Assembly (NCBI GenBank): GCA_934433135.1
Contig: CAKRZO010000001.1
Location: forward strand, 186,001-250,000
Reading direction: 5' to 3'
DNA: 64,000 nt
From: an uncultured Acetatifactor sp.
Lineage (GTDB): Bacteria; Bacillota; Clostridia; Lachnospirales; Lachnospiraceae
Shown: piece after piece, positions 25,481 through 34,399 of the stretch
Layout of the letters: each line of letters opens with the position of its first letter
Position numbering within the stretch: the first letter of the stretch is position 1
The notes under the pieces: generated by a model
The model's input: the letters and a program-made list of their open reading frames with translations, nothing else
The model's database searches: none
What the model was told of the DNA's origin: nothing
Position numbers and translations under genes: made by a program

Positions 25481-26698
25481 TCACCCCAGGACCTGGAAAA
25501 TATAGAATTTCAAATAATAAGACTGATCTGCTGCCCACAGAATCGGATGATCCGGCGCCTGGGTGCGGAATTCCACCTGCCTTAACTGCTTATGGGCACC
25601 GTTTGCCGCTTCCCGTATGGTTTTTGCAAAAAGTTCCGGTTCCATAAAATGGGAACAGGAGCAGGTTACGAGATATCCCCCGTCTCTTACTAACTTCATT
25701 CCCCGCAGATTGATTTCCCGGTATCCTTTCACCGCATTTTTTACCGAGCTTCGGGACTTGGTAAAAGCGGGCGGATCCAGAATGACCACATCAAACTGCT
25801 CGTTTTGTTCCTCCAGCTCCGGAAGCAGCTCAAATACATCCCTGCAAAGAAAACGAACGGTTTCGGAGAGCCCGTTTAACTTTGCATTTTCCCTAGCCTG
25901 TTCCACGGCAAGTTCGGAAGCATCCACACCGATGACTTCTCTTGCTCCGGCGATTCCGGCATTCAGGGCAAAGCTGCCGGTATGGGTAAAGCAGTCCAGA
26001 ACCTTCTTTCCTTTACAGATACTGTGTATGGATGCACGATTATTCTTCTGATCCAGGAAAAATCCCGTTTTCTGCCCGTCCTTTACATCCACAATATATT
26101 TTACACCGTTTTCCTCAATGATAACCCTGGTGTCAAAAGGCTCGCCCAGAAATCCCTTGCTGCGCTCCATTCCCTCCAGCAGGCGAACCTTTGCATCGCT
26201 GCGCTCATAAACTCCCCGGATCTGAATGCCGTCCTCGGTCAGTACCTTTTTCAAGGCTTTGATAATGCTTTCCTTAAAGCGGTCAATTCCGAGAGCCAAA
26301 GACTCCACAACCAATACATCCGAAAACTTATCAATAACGATTCCGGGCAGGAAATCCGCCTCGCCGAAAATCAGGCGGCAGCTTCCGGTATCGATCGTCT
26401 CCTTGCGGTAATTCCAGGCATCCCGCACCCTTTTTTCCAGAAACACTTCGTCGATGACATCCGTTCTCTTTCTGGATAAGATCCGGATCGCAATTTTGGA
26501 CTTCATATTTAAGAAACCGTATCCCATAAAATATCCGTCAAAATCATGAACTTCTACAATATCTCCGTTTTCGAAAGCGCCGCATACGGAAGCAATTTCG
26601 TTATCATAAACCCACATTCCTCCTGCTTTTAAGGTACGTCCCTCTCCTTTTTTCAAAGTACAGATTGCCTTGCTTTCACCTGTTTTATCTACGCTCAT
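25481..26698 (-). CDS. Class I rRNA large subunit methyltransferase (RlmI-like)
   Basis: A 405-aa SAM-dependent methyltransferase. It starts with a PUA-like domain (LKKGEGRTLKAGGMWVYDNE), followed by a linker domain (FGEADFLPGIVIDKF) and a Rossmann methyltransferase with the SAM loop VLDCFTHTGSFALNAG, acidic VIGVDAS and catalytic-loop LDPPAFTKS. RlmI-type enzymes make 5-methylcytosine in 23S rRNA; the exact position here is inferred only by family. The ATG at 26698 is chosen, since the family begins here; the longer reading adds 63 basic residues without similarity. AAGGA lies about 13-15 nt upstream, rather distant. Confidence 0.88.
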   Translation of the reverse strand: MSVDKTGESKAICTLKKGEGRTLKAGGMWVYDNEIASVCGAFENGDIVEVHDFDGYFMGYGFLNMKSKIAIRILSRKRTDVIDEVFLEKRVRDAWNYRKETIDTGSCRLIFGEADFLPGIVIDKFSDVLVVESLALGIDRFKESIIKALKKVLTEDGIQIRGVYERSDAKVRLLEGMERSKGFLGEPFDTRVIIEENGVKYIVDVKDGQKTGFFLDQKNNRASIHSICKGKKVLDCFTHTGSFALNAGIAGAREVIGVDASELAVEQARENAKLNGLSETVRFLCRDVFELLPELEEQNEQFDVVILDPPAFTKSRSSVKNAVKGYREINLRGMKLVRDGGYLVTCSCSHFMEPELFAKTIREAANGAHKQLRQVEFRTQAPDHPILWAADQSYYLKFYIFQVLG

Positions 26699-26854
26699 TT
26701 GTCTACACTCTGATCCTTTCTTCCCGAAGACTTGTATGGACGATTTTTCTCCTGCCATAAAAGCCATTTTTTCACTCAAGGTCAATTTTTTCGGGAACAG
26801 TAATCCTATGGTAGCACAAAGAAGGAATTTCCGCAAACATTTTTTATTTTTCCC

Positions 26855-26883
26855 TTGACATTTTTCTCTTTTTCCTGTATGAT
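26855..26883 (+). promoter_or_regulatory. Strong promoter of tRNA-Pro
   Basis: TTGACA, a 17-nt spacer and TATGAT, ending 15 nt before the tRNA. Confidence 0.85.
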
Positions 26884-26898
26884 ACATCTGTTGCTAAT

Positions 26899-26972
<74 letters not shown>

Positions 26973-26976
26973 CTTA

Positions 26977-27016
26977 AAATTACCGATTAAAATTCCTTTA
27001 ATCGGTAATTTTTTTC
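26977..27016 (+). terminator. Terminator of tRNA-Pro
   Basis: AAATTACCGATTA pairs with TAATCGGTAATTT, followed by TTTTT. Confidence 0.9.
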
Positions 27017-27103
27017 GGATTGTTTTGTATTAATCCACATTTCCGAGCAAAAACAAATTTTAGCATCGAAGGAATCTGATCACAAAAATGAGGAAAAGTC
27101 CAT

Positions 27104-28261
27104 TCATAAAAGGCTTCTTACCGTCGGAATCTTCTTGAGCAGATTGATTACGGTAATTCCCATAACCATGCAGACCAAAAGCCAGACTGCCAAAGCAGGA
27201 TAATGTCCGATCCCCGGAAGCAGTTTCTCATAAAGCGGCTGAAACATTTCCCGAAGCTGCGGTTCGATTAAATAGGTTCCGAATACACCGGATCCCAGAA
27301 AGCAAAGTACCTTTTTTATGCCGTCTGCTGTTACAAAACGGTTGCATAGATACCTGACCGTTGAAAACACCGTTAAAGAATACAGCGGAACAAAAATTTC
27401 AATATAGTCACACCTTCCGAACTTAAGATAGGACAAATCATTCATATAAACATTCAGGACAGAGCAGATAAGACTTAAGCCTGTTAAGGAAAGAAGATTC
27501 CGGCCTTTTTCAAGCCATCCTTCGGATCGATATTCCACGAAATATCCCATAAAACTGTAAAAAATAATATTGACGAAAAGCGGAATGGTAATTCCGATTC
27601 TGTCCCAGATCCAGTAGAATTCCAGAATAGGGCAGATGCCGTTCATGATTTCCCACAGAACAAACAGATATATAAACCAGCTTCTCCTGGGTATCGCCTG
27701 TACGAATCTTTGTAAAAACGGCAGAATCATCAAAAAGGCCAGATAGGCATACAGAAACCATTGCTGTGTGATCGCGCCGCCGGAGTATGCAATTTCCAGA
27801 TAAGATTTAAGCGAAAATCCCATAGCCGGATTGTCCAGATAATTGCAGTAAAATTGCAGCAAAACCGCTAAAAGGATCACAATGACCATCCGCAGAATGC
27901 GGTGCTTGTAAACCTGTCGGAAAGATTCCTGTCTGTTTAACAAAAGCACGCCGGAAATCATAAAAAATAAAGGAACACAAATCTGGGAAAAGGCAACCAG
28001 AAACAGACTGCTCCGGTACCCGGCTACACTCACCGCTTCCATATAGTAATGTTCTCCCAATGTTCCTGTATGCGTATAGATCACAAAAAACAGGGAAATC
28101 ACTCTTAAAACCTCCAAGTAGACCATTTTATTTTTTAATGTTTTGCTTTCTGTTGTTTTTTCCTTTTCCACTGCTCTGGTTTGCATTCTGTTTTCCTGTA
28201 TTTCGTGCTTCTGCATTGTTCTTTTCTGCATGTTCTCTTTCTTCTCTGCTGCTTTCCGCAT
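27104..28261 (-). CDS. Acyltransferase 3 family membrane protein with charged N-terminus
   Basis: A 385-aa protein. Residues 1-45 are highly charged (KKENMQKRTMQKHEIQENRM), then about ten membrane segments start with MVYLEVLRVISLFFVIYTHT, which holds the family's conserved Arg and His. FMISGVLLLNRQESF follows. Acyltransferase-3 proteins acylate surface glycans. The internal ATG at 28261 is chosen for its GGAGAG 8 nt upstream; the longer frame begins with TTG. It is the last of three minus-strand genes with MBOAT and SGNH-like products, pointing to a shared O-acylation pathway. Acceptor unknown. Confidence 0.8.
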   Translation of the reverse strand: MRKAAEKKENMQKRTMQKHEIQENRMQTRAVEKEKTTESKTLKNKMVYLEVLRVISLFFVIYTHTGTLGEHYYMEAVSVAGYRSSLFLVAFSQICVPLFFMISGVLLLNRQESFRQVYKHRILRMVIVILLAVLLQFYCNYLDNPAMGFSLKSYLEIAYSGGAITQQWFLYAYLAFLMILPFLQRFVQAIPRRSWFIYLFVLWEIMNGICPILEFYWIWDRIGITIPLFVNIIFYSFMGYFVEYRSEGWLEKGRNLLSLTGLSLICSVLNVYMNDLSYLKFGRCDYIEIFVPLYSLTVFSTVRYLCNRFVTADGIKKVLCFLGSGVFGTYLIEPQLREMFQPLYEKLLPGIGHYPALAVWLLVCMVMGITVINLLKKIPTVRSLL

Positions 28262-28369
28262 TCGCTTATCTCTCCGTTTACCTGACAATTCAGGCAGGCA
28301 TTCTTACGAGCAATTTTCATGTCCGCATAAAAATGATATGGGGCAAAAGATATTTTGCCGTTATATTGG

Positions 28370-29434
28370 CTACTGCTGCCCGTACAGAACTTCATCATAA
28401 GGATATTGCAGGTAAATCTCCCATACGGTTTCAAAATGTTCTTTGTAGTTTTCTTTGGTCAGTTCTCCTTCTCCCTGTCGGATTTTGGTAAGAATTTCTT
28501 CGTTTATCCAAGGACCGTAGTGCAGGGAATCCGTATAATTATCCAGATTACCGGTAAGAGAAGTATCCTGTTCAAAAGCATAGATATGGATATTCTGCGC
28601 ATCCAGCAAAAGTTCTACCGCCATCTTCTGCGCCTTTAGCTGCGCATCCAGCTGTCCGGATCTGACCAGTGCATCCCAGTAGCTGATACTGTAAGGCGGG
28701 AAAAACAGGTAAAAAGTAATTTCCGGATGCTCCTTAGCGATAGTCAGAACATTTTTTTCTATGTTTTCCTGAATATTCTTCTCATCTTCCGGTGTTAATT
28801 CATACGTTTCTTCCGAAATTTCAAGCCTGCTGCTACTTCTTAATACTTCCTCTTTCCCGTACACCTTATACTGTCCCCAGCTGCCGTACGCATCCCAATC
28901 CGGAGTCTTGTTGCCGGCTCTTGTATAGTTCAGCACGGCAAGTGTTTTGGGAATAACTTCCTTGTTCAGAAGATAAGAGACATCGTTAAATGGATTGTTA
29001 TCATATAAATAATCCGGATAGCCTTCATATTCGTCCCGGTCAGCAGGAAGAATCAGCTTGTTTCCATCCAGACTGCGCAGAATATATTTTACATTCTGCC
29101 CATACCGCAGTGCACGGACAATATTGTCGTTCACTTCCTTGTATGTGGCTCCGGAAAAAGCAATCTTAATGGTCTTCGCATTCCAAAGGGTATCAAACTG
29201 AGATGGCTTGAAATTCTGCGTCATGCTGGTGCCTGTAATAATGGCATCATACTCTTCATGCCTGGCGATCCCATCATTTAAGTATCTTTCCTCTTTTAAT
29301 GGATACTCCAGGCCTTTCAGAGGACCATGATAATGCCAGAAAGGGTCGATGATCATGGTAAAAAGCGCAATCAGACCTAAGATCCCCAAGATTCCGCCCA
29401 AGACAATGCCGTTCCACTTCGCTGCATTTTTCAT
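28370..29434 (-). CDS. SGNH-hydrolase-like membrane-anchored protein, partner of MBOAT
   Basis: A 354-aa protein with one N-terminal membrane segment (GIVLGGILGILGLIALFTMI) and a large extracytoplasmic domain. Block I is ITGTSMTQNFKPSQF, with Ser in GTS in the position of the SGNH nucleophile. Near the C-terminus TDSLHYGPW supplies the Asp and His of block V. Similar proteins flank MBOAT acyltransferases in polysaccharide O-acetylation (AlgJ/X-, DltD- or PatB-like logic). ATG 29434 is chosen with AGGAGG 9 nt upstream. A repeat region lies between it and the MBOAT gene. Substrate unknown. Confidence 0.7.
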   Translation of the reverse strand: MKNAAKWNGIVLGGILGILGLIALFTMIIDPFWHYHGPLKGLEYPLKEERYLNDGIARHEEYDAIITGTSMTQNFKPSQFDTLWNAKTIKIAFSGATYKEVNDNIVRALRYGQNVKYILRSLDGNKLILPADRDEYEGYPDYLYDNNPFNDVSYLLNKEVIPKTLAVLNYTRAGNKTPDWDAYGSWGQYKVYGKEEVLRSSSRLEISEETYELTPEDEKNIQENIEKNVLTIAKEHPEITFYLFFPPYSISYWDALVRSGQLDAQLKAQKMAVELLLDAQNIHIYAFEQDTSLTGNLDNYTDSLHYGPWINEEILTKIRQGEGELTKENYKEHFETVWEIYLQYPYDEVLYGQQ

Positions 29435-29488
29435 CAAATGGATCCTCCTTTTACTCATTTCCTGGCGCTAATCCCATGCGTTTTAACA

Positions 29489-29588
29489 GGCATCCTTTCC
29501 TGCAAGCAGGAAGTCTGCCTTACGTAACCATGTCCCAACCAGTTCAGACGCGCCTTCTGATACCGGATTGCTCCGTGCTTCGCACTCC
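29489..29588. repeat. Palindromic repeat fragments between MBOAT and the SGNH-like gene
   Basis: TTCCTGC-AA-GCAGGAA (29497-29512) lies within GGCA/TGCC arms. Next is CAGTTCAGACGCGCC (29540-29554), an end of the repeat family seen complete at 23312-23496. TGATACCGGATTGCT (29558-29572) also occurs, inverted, in the element ending near 36671. Confidence 0.6.
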
Positions 29589-31112
29589 TTAAAAATTAAA
29601 GTACAAAAATACGGATAGTCCGGAGAGAGAAAGGATCGACCAGACTAAGAGAATGATACTTTTCGCTGCCGTGCGTCCGTTGCATTGAAAGCCTTTGCGG
29701 TAACTGTTTTTGGTAAAAAAAGCAATTCCGGCAGCCAATAAAAGCGCCGTTCCCAGGCAGATGCCGGGGACTTTATTCCAAAGACGTCCCAACGGACCGA
29801 TATGCTCCGCAAGGTACGTGAATTCAATGACATCAAAGCAGGAAAACAACTCTCCCGAAAGGCCTCCCGGTCTCCACTGTATCAGATTGTTCAGCATCGC
29901 TCCGAAATCCGTTACCGAATCTGCCCGGAAAAGCATCCATGCCAGATTGACAAAGCAAAAAGTGAAAAACCGGCCGAGCCATTTCGGCAGCCTGTCAAAC
30001 CATCCGGAAAAGATTCGGTAAATGACCTGCACCAGTCCATGGAGCACGCCCCATAAAATAAAAGTCCAGTTTGCTCCATGCCAGATTCCGCTTACCAGGA
30101 ACACAATCAGAATATTAAGACACGTACGAACCTTTCCCTTCCTGCTTCCTCCCAATGGGAAATAAATGTATTTACGCAAAAAACGATTCAGTGTAATATG
30201 CCACCGCTTCCAGAAATCCACGATAGAAACTGCCTGGTAAGGGGAGTCAAAGTTCATGGGAAGTTCGATCCCGAACATGGAAGCGATTCCGTATGCCATA
30301 TCACAATACCCGCTGAAATCAAAGTACAGCTGGAACGTATAAAGCAGCGATATCACCAGCGTTTCCGCCCCGGATAAAGAAGCCGGTCTTGCAAATCCCC
30401 AGTCGGCACCCCTTCCCAGAAGATCCGCAAGCAGCACTTTTTTCCCCATACCTACTGCAAAAAAATACAATCCTTTCGCCAGATTTTCCTGCCGGAAGCA
30501 TCTGCTTTTCTCTGCCTCAAACTGGGGAAGCATTTCTTCACAGGTAACAATGGGACCCGCAATCAGCTGCGGAAAAAAAGTCACAAAAAGCAGATAATCC
30601 GACAGACTGCACACCGCAATCTCCTGTCTGTAACAGTCCACCAGATAAGAAATCTGCTGAAACGTAAAAAAGCTGATTCCCAAAGGCATCAAAATGCTGT
30701 GATAGGATAAATCACAACCGAAAATATGATTCAGATTCTCCAGAAAGAAATGAAAATATTTATAATAGAAAATAATTCCTACATTCAAAGCAATACCGCC
30801 TGCCAGGCAAATCCTGCTTAATGTTCTGCCGCCGGATTTTTGCTCAGTTTTTTCGGAATCTGCAGCCGCTTCGCCGCACAATGCATCCCTTTGCTGCAGC
30901 TTCCGGATCAGAATACTGATGGAATAATTCCCCAGAATGCTTGCCAGCAGGATAAACAGGTAACTGACATGAAAATAGGCATAGAACCATAAGGACATCA
31001 CAACAAGAACCACTTTAGCCGCCGTATGTCGGCTAAAGTGATTGCATCCGTAGTATAGAAACAGCGTCAGTGGAAGAAAACACAAAATAAATATATAGGA
31101 ATTAAAAAGCAT
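29589..31112 (-). CDS. MBOAT family O-acyltransferase (AlgI/DltB-like)
   Basis: A 507-aa protein with about a dozen membrane segments. It shows the family hallmarks MLFNSYIFILCFLPLTLFLY at the start, FFPQLIAGPIV, YFDFSGYCDMAYG, FWKRWHITLNRFLRKYIYFP and the catalytic-His region VSGIWHGANWTFILWG. Such proteins move acyl groups from a cytoplasmic donor across the membrane for glycan O-acetylation or D-alanylation. The AlgI type is favoured because no dlt genes are nearby. It is followed on the same strand by an SGNH-like partner and an acyltransferase-3. Its start lies 15 nt downstream of mecA, so it may share the mecA transcript. Confidence 0.9.
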   Translation of the reverse strand: MLFNSYIFILCFLPLTLFLYYGCNHFSRHTAAKVVLVVMSLWFYAYFHVSYLFILLASILGNYSISILIRKLQQRDALCGEAAADSEKTEQKSGGRTLSRICLAGGIALNVGIIFYYKYFHFFLENLNHIFGCDLSYHSILMPLGISFFTFQQISYLVDCYRQEIAVCSLSDYLLFVTFFPQLIAGPIVTCEEMLPQFEAEKSRCFRQENLAKGLYFFAVGMGKKVLLADLLGRGADWGFARPASLSGAETLVISLLYTFQLYFDFSGYCDMAYGIASMFGIELPMNFDSPYQAVSIVDFWKRWHITLNRFLRKYIYFPLGGSRKGKVRTCLNILIVFLVSGIWHGANWTFILWGVLHGLVQVIYRIFSGWFDRLPKWLGRFFTFCFVNLAWMLFRADSVTDFGAMLNNLIQWRPGGLSGELFSCFDVIEFTYLAEHIGPLGRLWNKVPGICLGTALLLAAGIAFFTKNSYRKGFQCNGRTAAKSIILLVWSILSLSGLSVFLYFNF

Positions 31113-31127
31113 CCGGATCCTCCATCT

Positions 31128-31982
31128 TTACAGCTTCTTTAATGCACCCTCCGGAATCAGACATTCTCCGAACTCTTCCAGATGCCTGGTTAAATCCTCT
31201 GCAGAGGTATACAGGCTCCCGTATTCACAGGCACTGCACAATGCCTTGATATAATTATGGGCACAGGCACGTCCTTTTTCCAGATACAAATAATACAGCC
31301 CATCCATCTTATAAAGCGTACTCTTTACAAGAAGCGTTCTCGGAAGACTCTTCGCCAGAAGCTCGATTTCTCTGATCCGTTCAAACTCAAACACGGCAAA
31401 CCGGTGGCTTTCTACGATTTGTTGGATTCGCGCTTTCAGTGCTTTCCCGGTATTTCCGACTTTTCCGACCTGCTTTCCTTCCTTTTTCCCTGCCGGCCCG
31501 ATGCCCCTGTTTCCCGTAATGGATCCCCTGGAATCACCTTTTTCCTTCCCGGAAATCTCATCCGTATCCGTTTTCTTCCGGTCTTCTTCACTGATTGTGC
31601 CGAATCGACCTGCTAACTTGTCTTCCTTCAGTTCCTCGATCGTCTGCTGAATATCCTCCGGCATGTCTTCACCCATGATTTCCTTTAACGCTTCCAGATC
31701 TTCCATGATGGAATGAAAACCCTCTTCCGTTTCCCACGGATTCTGCTCACTTAAGGTTACCACCAGACCTTTTCCTGCCAATATCATAATCTGCATATCA
31801 CACAAAATAGAGGGCGGGTTATACCCTACTTCCTCTGCAGCCTGGGCAATAATCTTATCCAACAATTCCTTGGCTCTGCCGTTTCTGCTCATAAAATCCT
31901 TATAGTCCAAACCATATTCTTCCAAATCCTCATTGGAAAGATAACATTTCACCGTTTTTTCATCGATACGTTCTATCTTCAT
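31128..31982 (-). CDS. mecA: Adaptor protein MecA, with long linker
   Basis: A 284-aa adaptor that delivers substrates to the ClpC protease. The N-terminal domain begins MKIERIDEKTVKCYLSNEDL, the conserved degradation-adaptor start. The C-terminal domain (about residues 195-284, RFAVFEFERIREIELLAKSL, then SLYTSAEDLTRHLEEFG) binds ClpC. The linker (about residues 95-190) is unusually long, charged and low-complexity (GKEKGDSRGSITGNRG), making the protein longer than typical MecA of about 220-240 residues. ATG 31982 has AGGA 8 nt upstream. The MBOAT gene follows after 15 nt. Confidence 0.88.
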   Translation of the reverse strand: MKIERIDEKTVKCYLSNEDLEEYGLDYKDFMSRNGRAKELLDKIIAQAAEEVGYNPPSILCDMQIMILAGKGLVVTLSEQNPWETEEGFHSIMEDLEALKEIMGEDMPEDIQQTIEELKEDKLAGRFGTISEEDRKKTDTDEISGKEKGDSRGSITGNRGIGPAGKKEGKQVGKVGNTGKALKARIQQIVESHRFAVFEFERIREIELLAKSLPRTLLVKSTLYKMDGLYYLYLEKGRACAHNYIKALCSACEYGSLYTSAEDLTRHLEEFGECLIPEGALKKL

Positions 31983-32067
31983 CTTTCTCATCCTGTTTCT
32001 GAATCTCGTATCCCCTTCTGTTAACAACTACTTTTTCATCATACCATGAATCTTTGTTTCAGGCAAC

Positions 32068-33459
32068 TTAATTTCCCCTCTTTTTTGCCTGCTCCATACG
32101 TTCAAAAGCATGCATCCAGTCCGCTTTAAAGAAATAAATCAGCAAAACCACGCAGCTGCAGAACCATGTGAGAGGATACGCGCTGAATACCACTTCAATT
32201 CTGTGGTAAAAATGAAGAACGGTTGTAATATAAGTCACACGGAGCACACACCAGAATCCCAGCATGGCAAACATGGGAACCGCCGGTCTGCCCGCTCCCC
32301 GCATAATCCCGGCCAGACAGTGGGACAACGCCAACAGGCAATAGAAAAGTGCTTCCGTTCTGCATTGCCGTACGCCGAAGGCAATTACCTCCGGTGATTC
32401 CGTAAAAATTCCGATCAGCCACGGTGCACTCAGCCAGATCGCAACTCCTACCACTTCCGCCAAAATGACGGAGCACAGGATTCCGAAACGCACTCCTTTT
32501 TTCACACGATCCTCTTTGCCGGCTCCCAGATTCTGCCCCACAAAGGTTGCAAGCCCCTGCGAAAAGCACATGATCGGTAAAAAGGCAAACCCCTCCACCT
32601 TGGAATAGGCACCGCAGCCTGCCATGGCAAAGCTGTCAAAGGTGTTGATATTCGACTGCACAACCAGGTTTGCCAACGCGATTACGGAATTCTGTACTCC
32701 GGAAGGCAGACCGAAACGCACAATCGTGCAAAAACTCGGCCAGTGAAACTTTATCTTTTTCAATTCCAGACGGTATACGGTATCCTGTCTCACCAGACGA
32801 ATACAGCAAAGCAGTGCGCTGATTGCCTGGGAAAGCGTTGTCGCAAAAGCTGCGGCGCCTACTCCCAGGCCTAATCCTCCTACCAGTACCAGATCCAGGA
32901 CAACATTGATCAGGGACGAGATAATCAGATAATACAAAGGATGCTTACTGTCGCCTACGGCATGCAGAATTCCTACAAAAATATTGTAAAGCACCGAAAA
33001 CAGGGCTCCGCAAAAATAGACTCTGAAGTACATGACCGACTGCGGAAATACATTCTCCGGTGTATTCATCAGCCGTAAAATACCCGGAGTAAATCCCACA
33101 CCCAGTCCGGTAAGAAGCACTCCTGCCGCTATTCCGAAGGCCACGTCCGTATGTATGGCAAGCTTCATCTTGTCATATTCTTTGCCGCCGTAATACTTGG
33201 CAATGATCACGCCCGCTCCCATAGCTACCCCGTTAAAAAATCCGATCATCATAAAAATCAGGCTTCCGGAGGAACCTACCGCTGCCAAGGCATCGTCTCC
33301 CAGAAACCTTCCTACAATCAGGGAGTCGCAGGTATTATACATCTGCTGAAACAGCTGTCCTAAAAAAATCGGAAATGCAAACAATGCCAGCTTCTTCCAG
33401 ATCACTCCCTGTGTCAGATCATTTGTCGATTGCGTACTTTCTATTTCTTCTCCGTCCAT
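32068..33459 (-). CDS. MATE family efflux transporter (second copy)
   Basis: A 463-aa twelve-segment MATE protein, different from the one at 16363. Motifs include FPIFLGQLFQQMYNTCDSLI, FLGDDALAAVGSSGSL, MGAGVIIAKYYGGK and the second-half AMAGCGAYSKVEGFAFLPIM. These fit the multidrug/sodium antiporter branch common in Clostridia. The start has GGAG 9 nt upstream. Its promoter carries a perfect 12-bp-arm palindrome over the -35, which suggests control by a dedicated repressor not encoded next to it. Substrate unknown. Confidence 0.92.
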   Translation of the reverse strand: MDGEEIESTQSTNDLTQGVIWKKLALFAFPIFLGQLFQQMYNTCDSLIVGRFLGDDALAAVGSSGSLIFMMIGFFNGVAMGAGVIIAKYYGGKEYDKMKLAIHTDVAFGIAAGVLLTGLGVGFTPGILRLMNTPENVFPQSVMYFRVYFCGALFSVLYNIFVGILHAVGDSKHPLYYLIISSLINVVLDLVLVGGLGLGVGAAAFATTLSQAISALLCCIRLVRQDTVYRLELKKIKFHWPSFCTIVRFGLPSGVQNSVIALANLVVQSNINTFDSFAMAGCGAYSKVEGFAFLPIMCFSQGLATFVGQNLGAGKEDRVKKGVRFGILCSVILAEVVGVAIWLSAPWLIGIFTESPEVIAFGVRQCRTEALFYCLLALSHCLAGIMRGAGRPAVPMFAMLGFWCVLRVTYITTVLHFYHRIEVVFSAYPLTWFCSCVVLLIYFFKADWMHAFERMEQAKKRGN

Positions 33460-33530
33460 CTTCCGCTACTCCTTTACCTTTCCGGTTCTATCTTTTGATT
33501 TTTATTTACAAAGTAAAACCCGTAGTTTTC

Positions 33531-33559
33531 ATTGTAAACGAAAATCCGCTGTTTGTAAA
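33531..33559 (-). promoter_or_regulatory. Promoter of the second MATE gene
   Basis: On the minus strand TTTACA, a 17-nt spacer and TACAAT, about 70 nt before the start codon. The -35 lies within the palindrome 33543-33568. Confidence 0.65.
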
Positions 33560-33568
33560 CAGCGGATT
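33543..33568. promoter_or_regulatory. Perfect palindrome over the MATE -35 (operator candidate)
   Basis: AATCCGCTGTTT and AAACAGCGGATT are exact inverted arms with a 2-nt centre. Overlap with the -35 and spacer fits a repressor operator. A weak terminator role is possible but no proper T run follows. Confidence 0.6.
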
Positions 33569-33617
33569 CATGCGGCGCACAGTTTTCAAATAGATACTTA
33601 CAGAAAAAAGAGAGTTG

Positions 33618-33706
33618 TTGAGAAGAAAAAAATGTGGTAAAGTAGGTGTAACCGAAGTACCTTGAAATAGCTGTTCTTACAACAACGCCACATCTTTATT
33701 CCTCAA
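33618..33706. mobile_element. 89-bp relic bounded by inverted repeats, beside darTG
   Basis: TTGAGAAGAAAAAAATGTGG (33618-33637) and CCACATCTTTATTCCTCAA (33688-33706) are imperfect inverted repeats, about 16 of 19 matching. No coding sequence lies between them, so this looks like a MITE or the fused ends of a deleted insertion sequence. It lies between the MATE promoter and the A+T-rich DarTG module and may mark the edge of acquired DNA. Confidence 0.5.
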
Positions 33707-33737
33707 ATTTTTCAATTTTCAACTTGATAAACAAATG

Positions 33738-33767
33738 TTCGACAAAAATAATGTCATATGTTATAAT
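33738..33767 (+). promoter_or_regulatory. Promoter of darTG with very short leader
   Basis: TTCGAC, an 18-nt spacer and a perfect TATAAT that adjoins the GGAGG before the darT ATG. The expected start site would be only about 5 nt before the ATG (33780), leaving the GGAGG outside the transcript. Confidence 0.5.
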
Positions 33768-33779
33768 GGAGGTGCATAA

Positions 33780-34388
33780 ATGAAGCCATCAGAAAGGTTT
33801 ACTGAGCTTACAGCTCAAACAGGTCTCTACAATATTCAAGCCATTGATAATATTCCATCTATTATGCAAAGAGGCTTATTGTCTAATGAACGTGCAAGCA
33901 GACTAAATCATGTATCCATCGCAATGAATGAAGTGCAAGCTCACAGAGCCCTTATTCGGATTCCGAACGGACTGGAATTGCATCAGTATGCCAGTCTTTA
34001 CTTTGATCCACGGAATCCCATGTTATCAAAAAGGAGAAGCCAGAACGAAGAAATCTGTATCTTAAAGTTTGATAGAATTATCTTGGATTTTGACGGAGTC
34101 ATCTTGTCAGATAAAAATGCTTCCAGCAATTATGCTGCCTTTTATGAAGCTGGTGTTGGATTGGAGAAAATCGATTTTGACTTGGTATATGCCAAATACT
34201 GGACAGATGACAATCATTACGAGAACTATAGAAAGAAATCTATTAAATGTGCAGAAGTCTTAGTTCCTTTTTGCATTCCATATGATTATGTTGTATGCGC
34301 CGCCGTTATAAACAAAGTTGCGGCACACAAGTTAAAAGCAACAGGATTTGACAGAGAAATAATCGTTGAACCCAGAGTATTTTTTTAG
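33780..34388 (+). CDS. darT: DarT DNA ADP-ribosyltransferase toxin
   Basis: A 202-aa toxin of the DarT (DUF4433) family, which ADP-ribosylates bases in single-stranded DNA and blocks replication, including of phages. The N-terminus has LYNIQAIDNIPSIMQRGLLS, the family's NAD-binding opening. YASLYFDPRNPML is the conserved core block, and CAEVLVPFCIPYDYV carries the expected catalytic Glu. GGAGG precedes the ATG. The antitoxin gene darG follows after 11 nt. Codon use is clearly more A+T-rich than the surrounding genes, suggesting horizontal acquisition. The family is well recognised; activity is inferred. Confidence 0.9.
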   Translation: MKPSERFTELTAQTGLYNIQAIDNIPSIMQRGLLSNERASRLNHVSIAMNEVQAHRALIRIPNGLELHQYASLYFDPRNPMLSKRRSQNEEICILKFDRIILDFDGVILSDKNASSNYAAFYEAGVGLEKIDFDLVYAKYWTDDNHYENYRKKSIKCAEVLVPFCIPYDYVVCAAVINKVAAHKLKATGFDREIIVEPRVFF

Positions 34389-34399
34389 GAGATGACAAT

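Noticed and set aside
26984..27104. Repeat relic after tRNA-Pro (ATTAATCCACATTTCCGAGC)
   Set aside because: It resembles the start of the repeats at 23071 and 22931, but no stem-loop remains, so I did not list it as an element.
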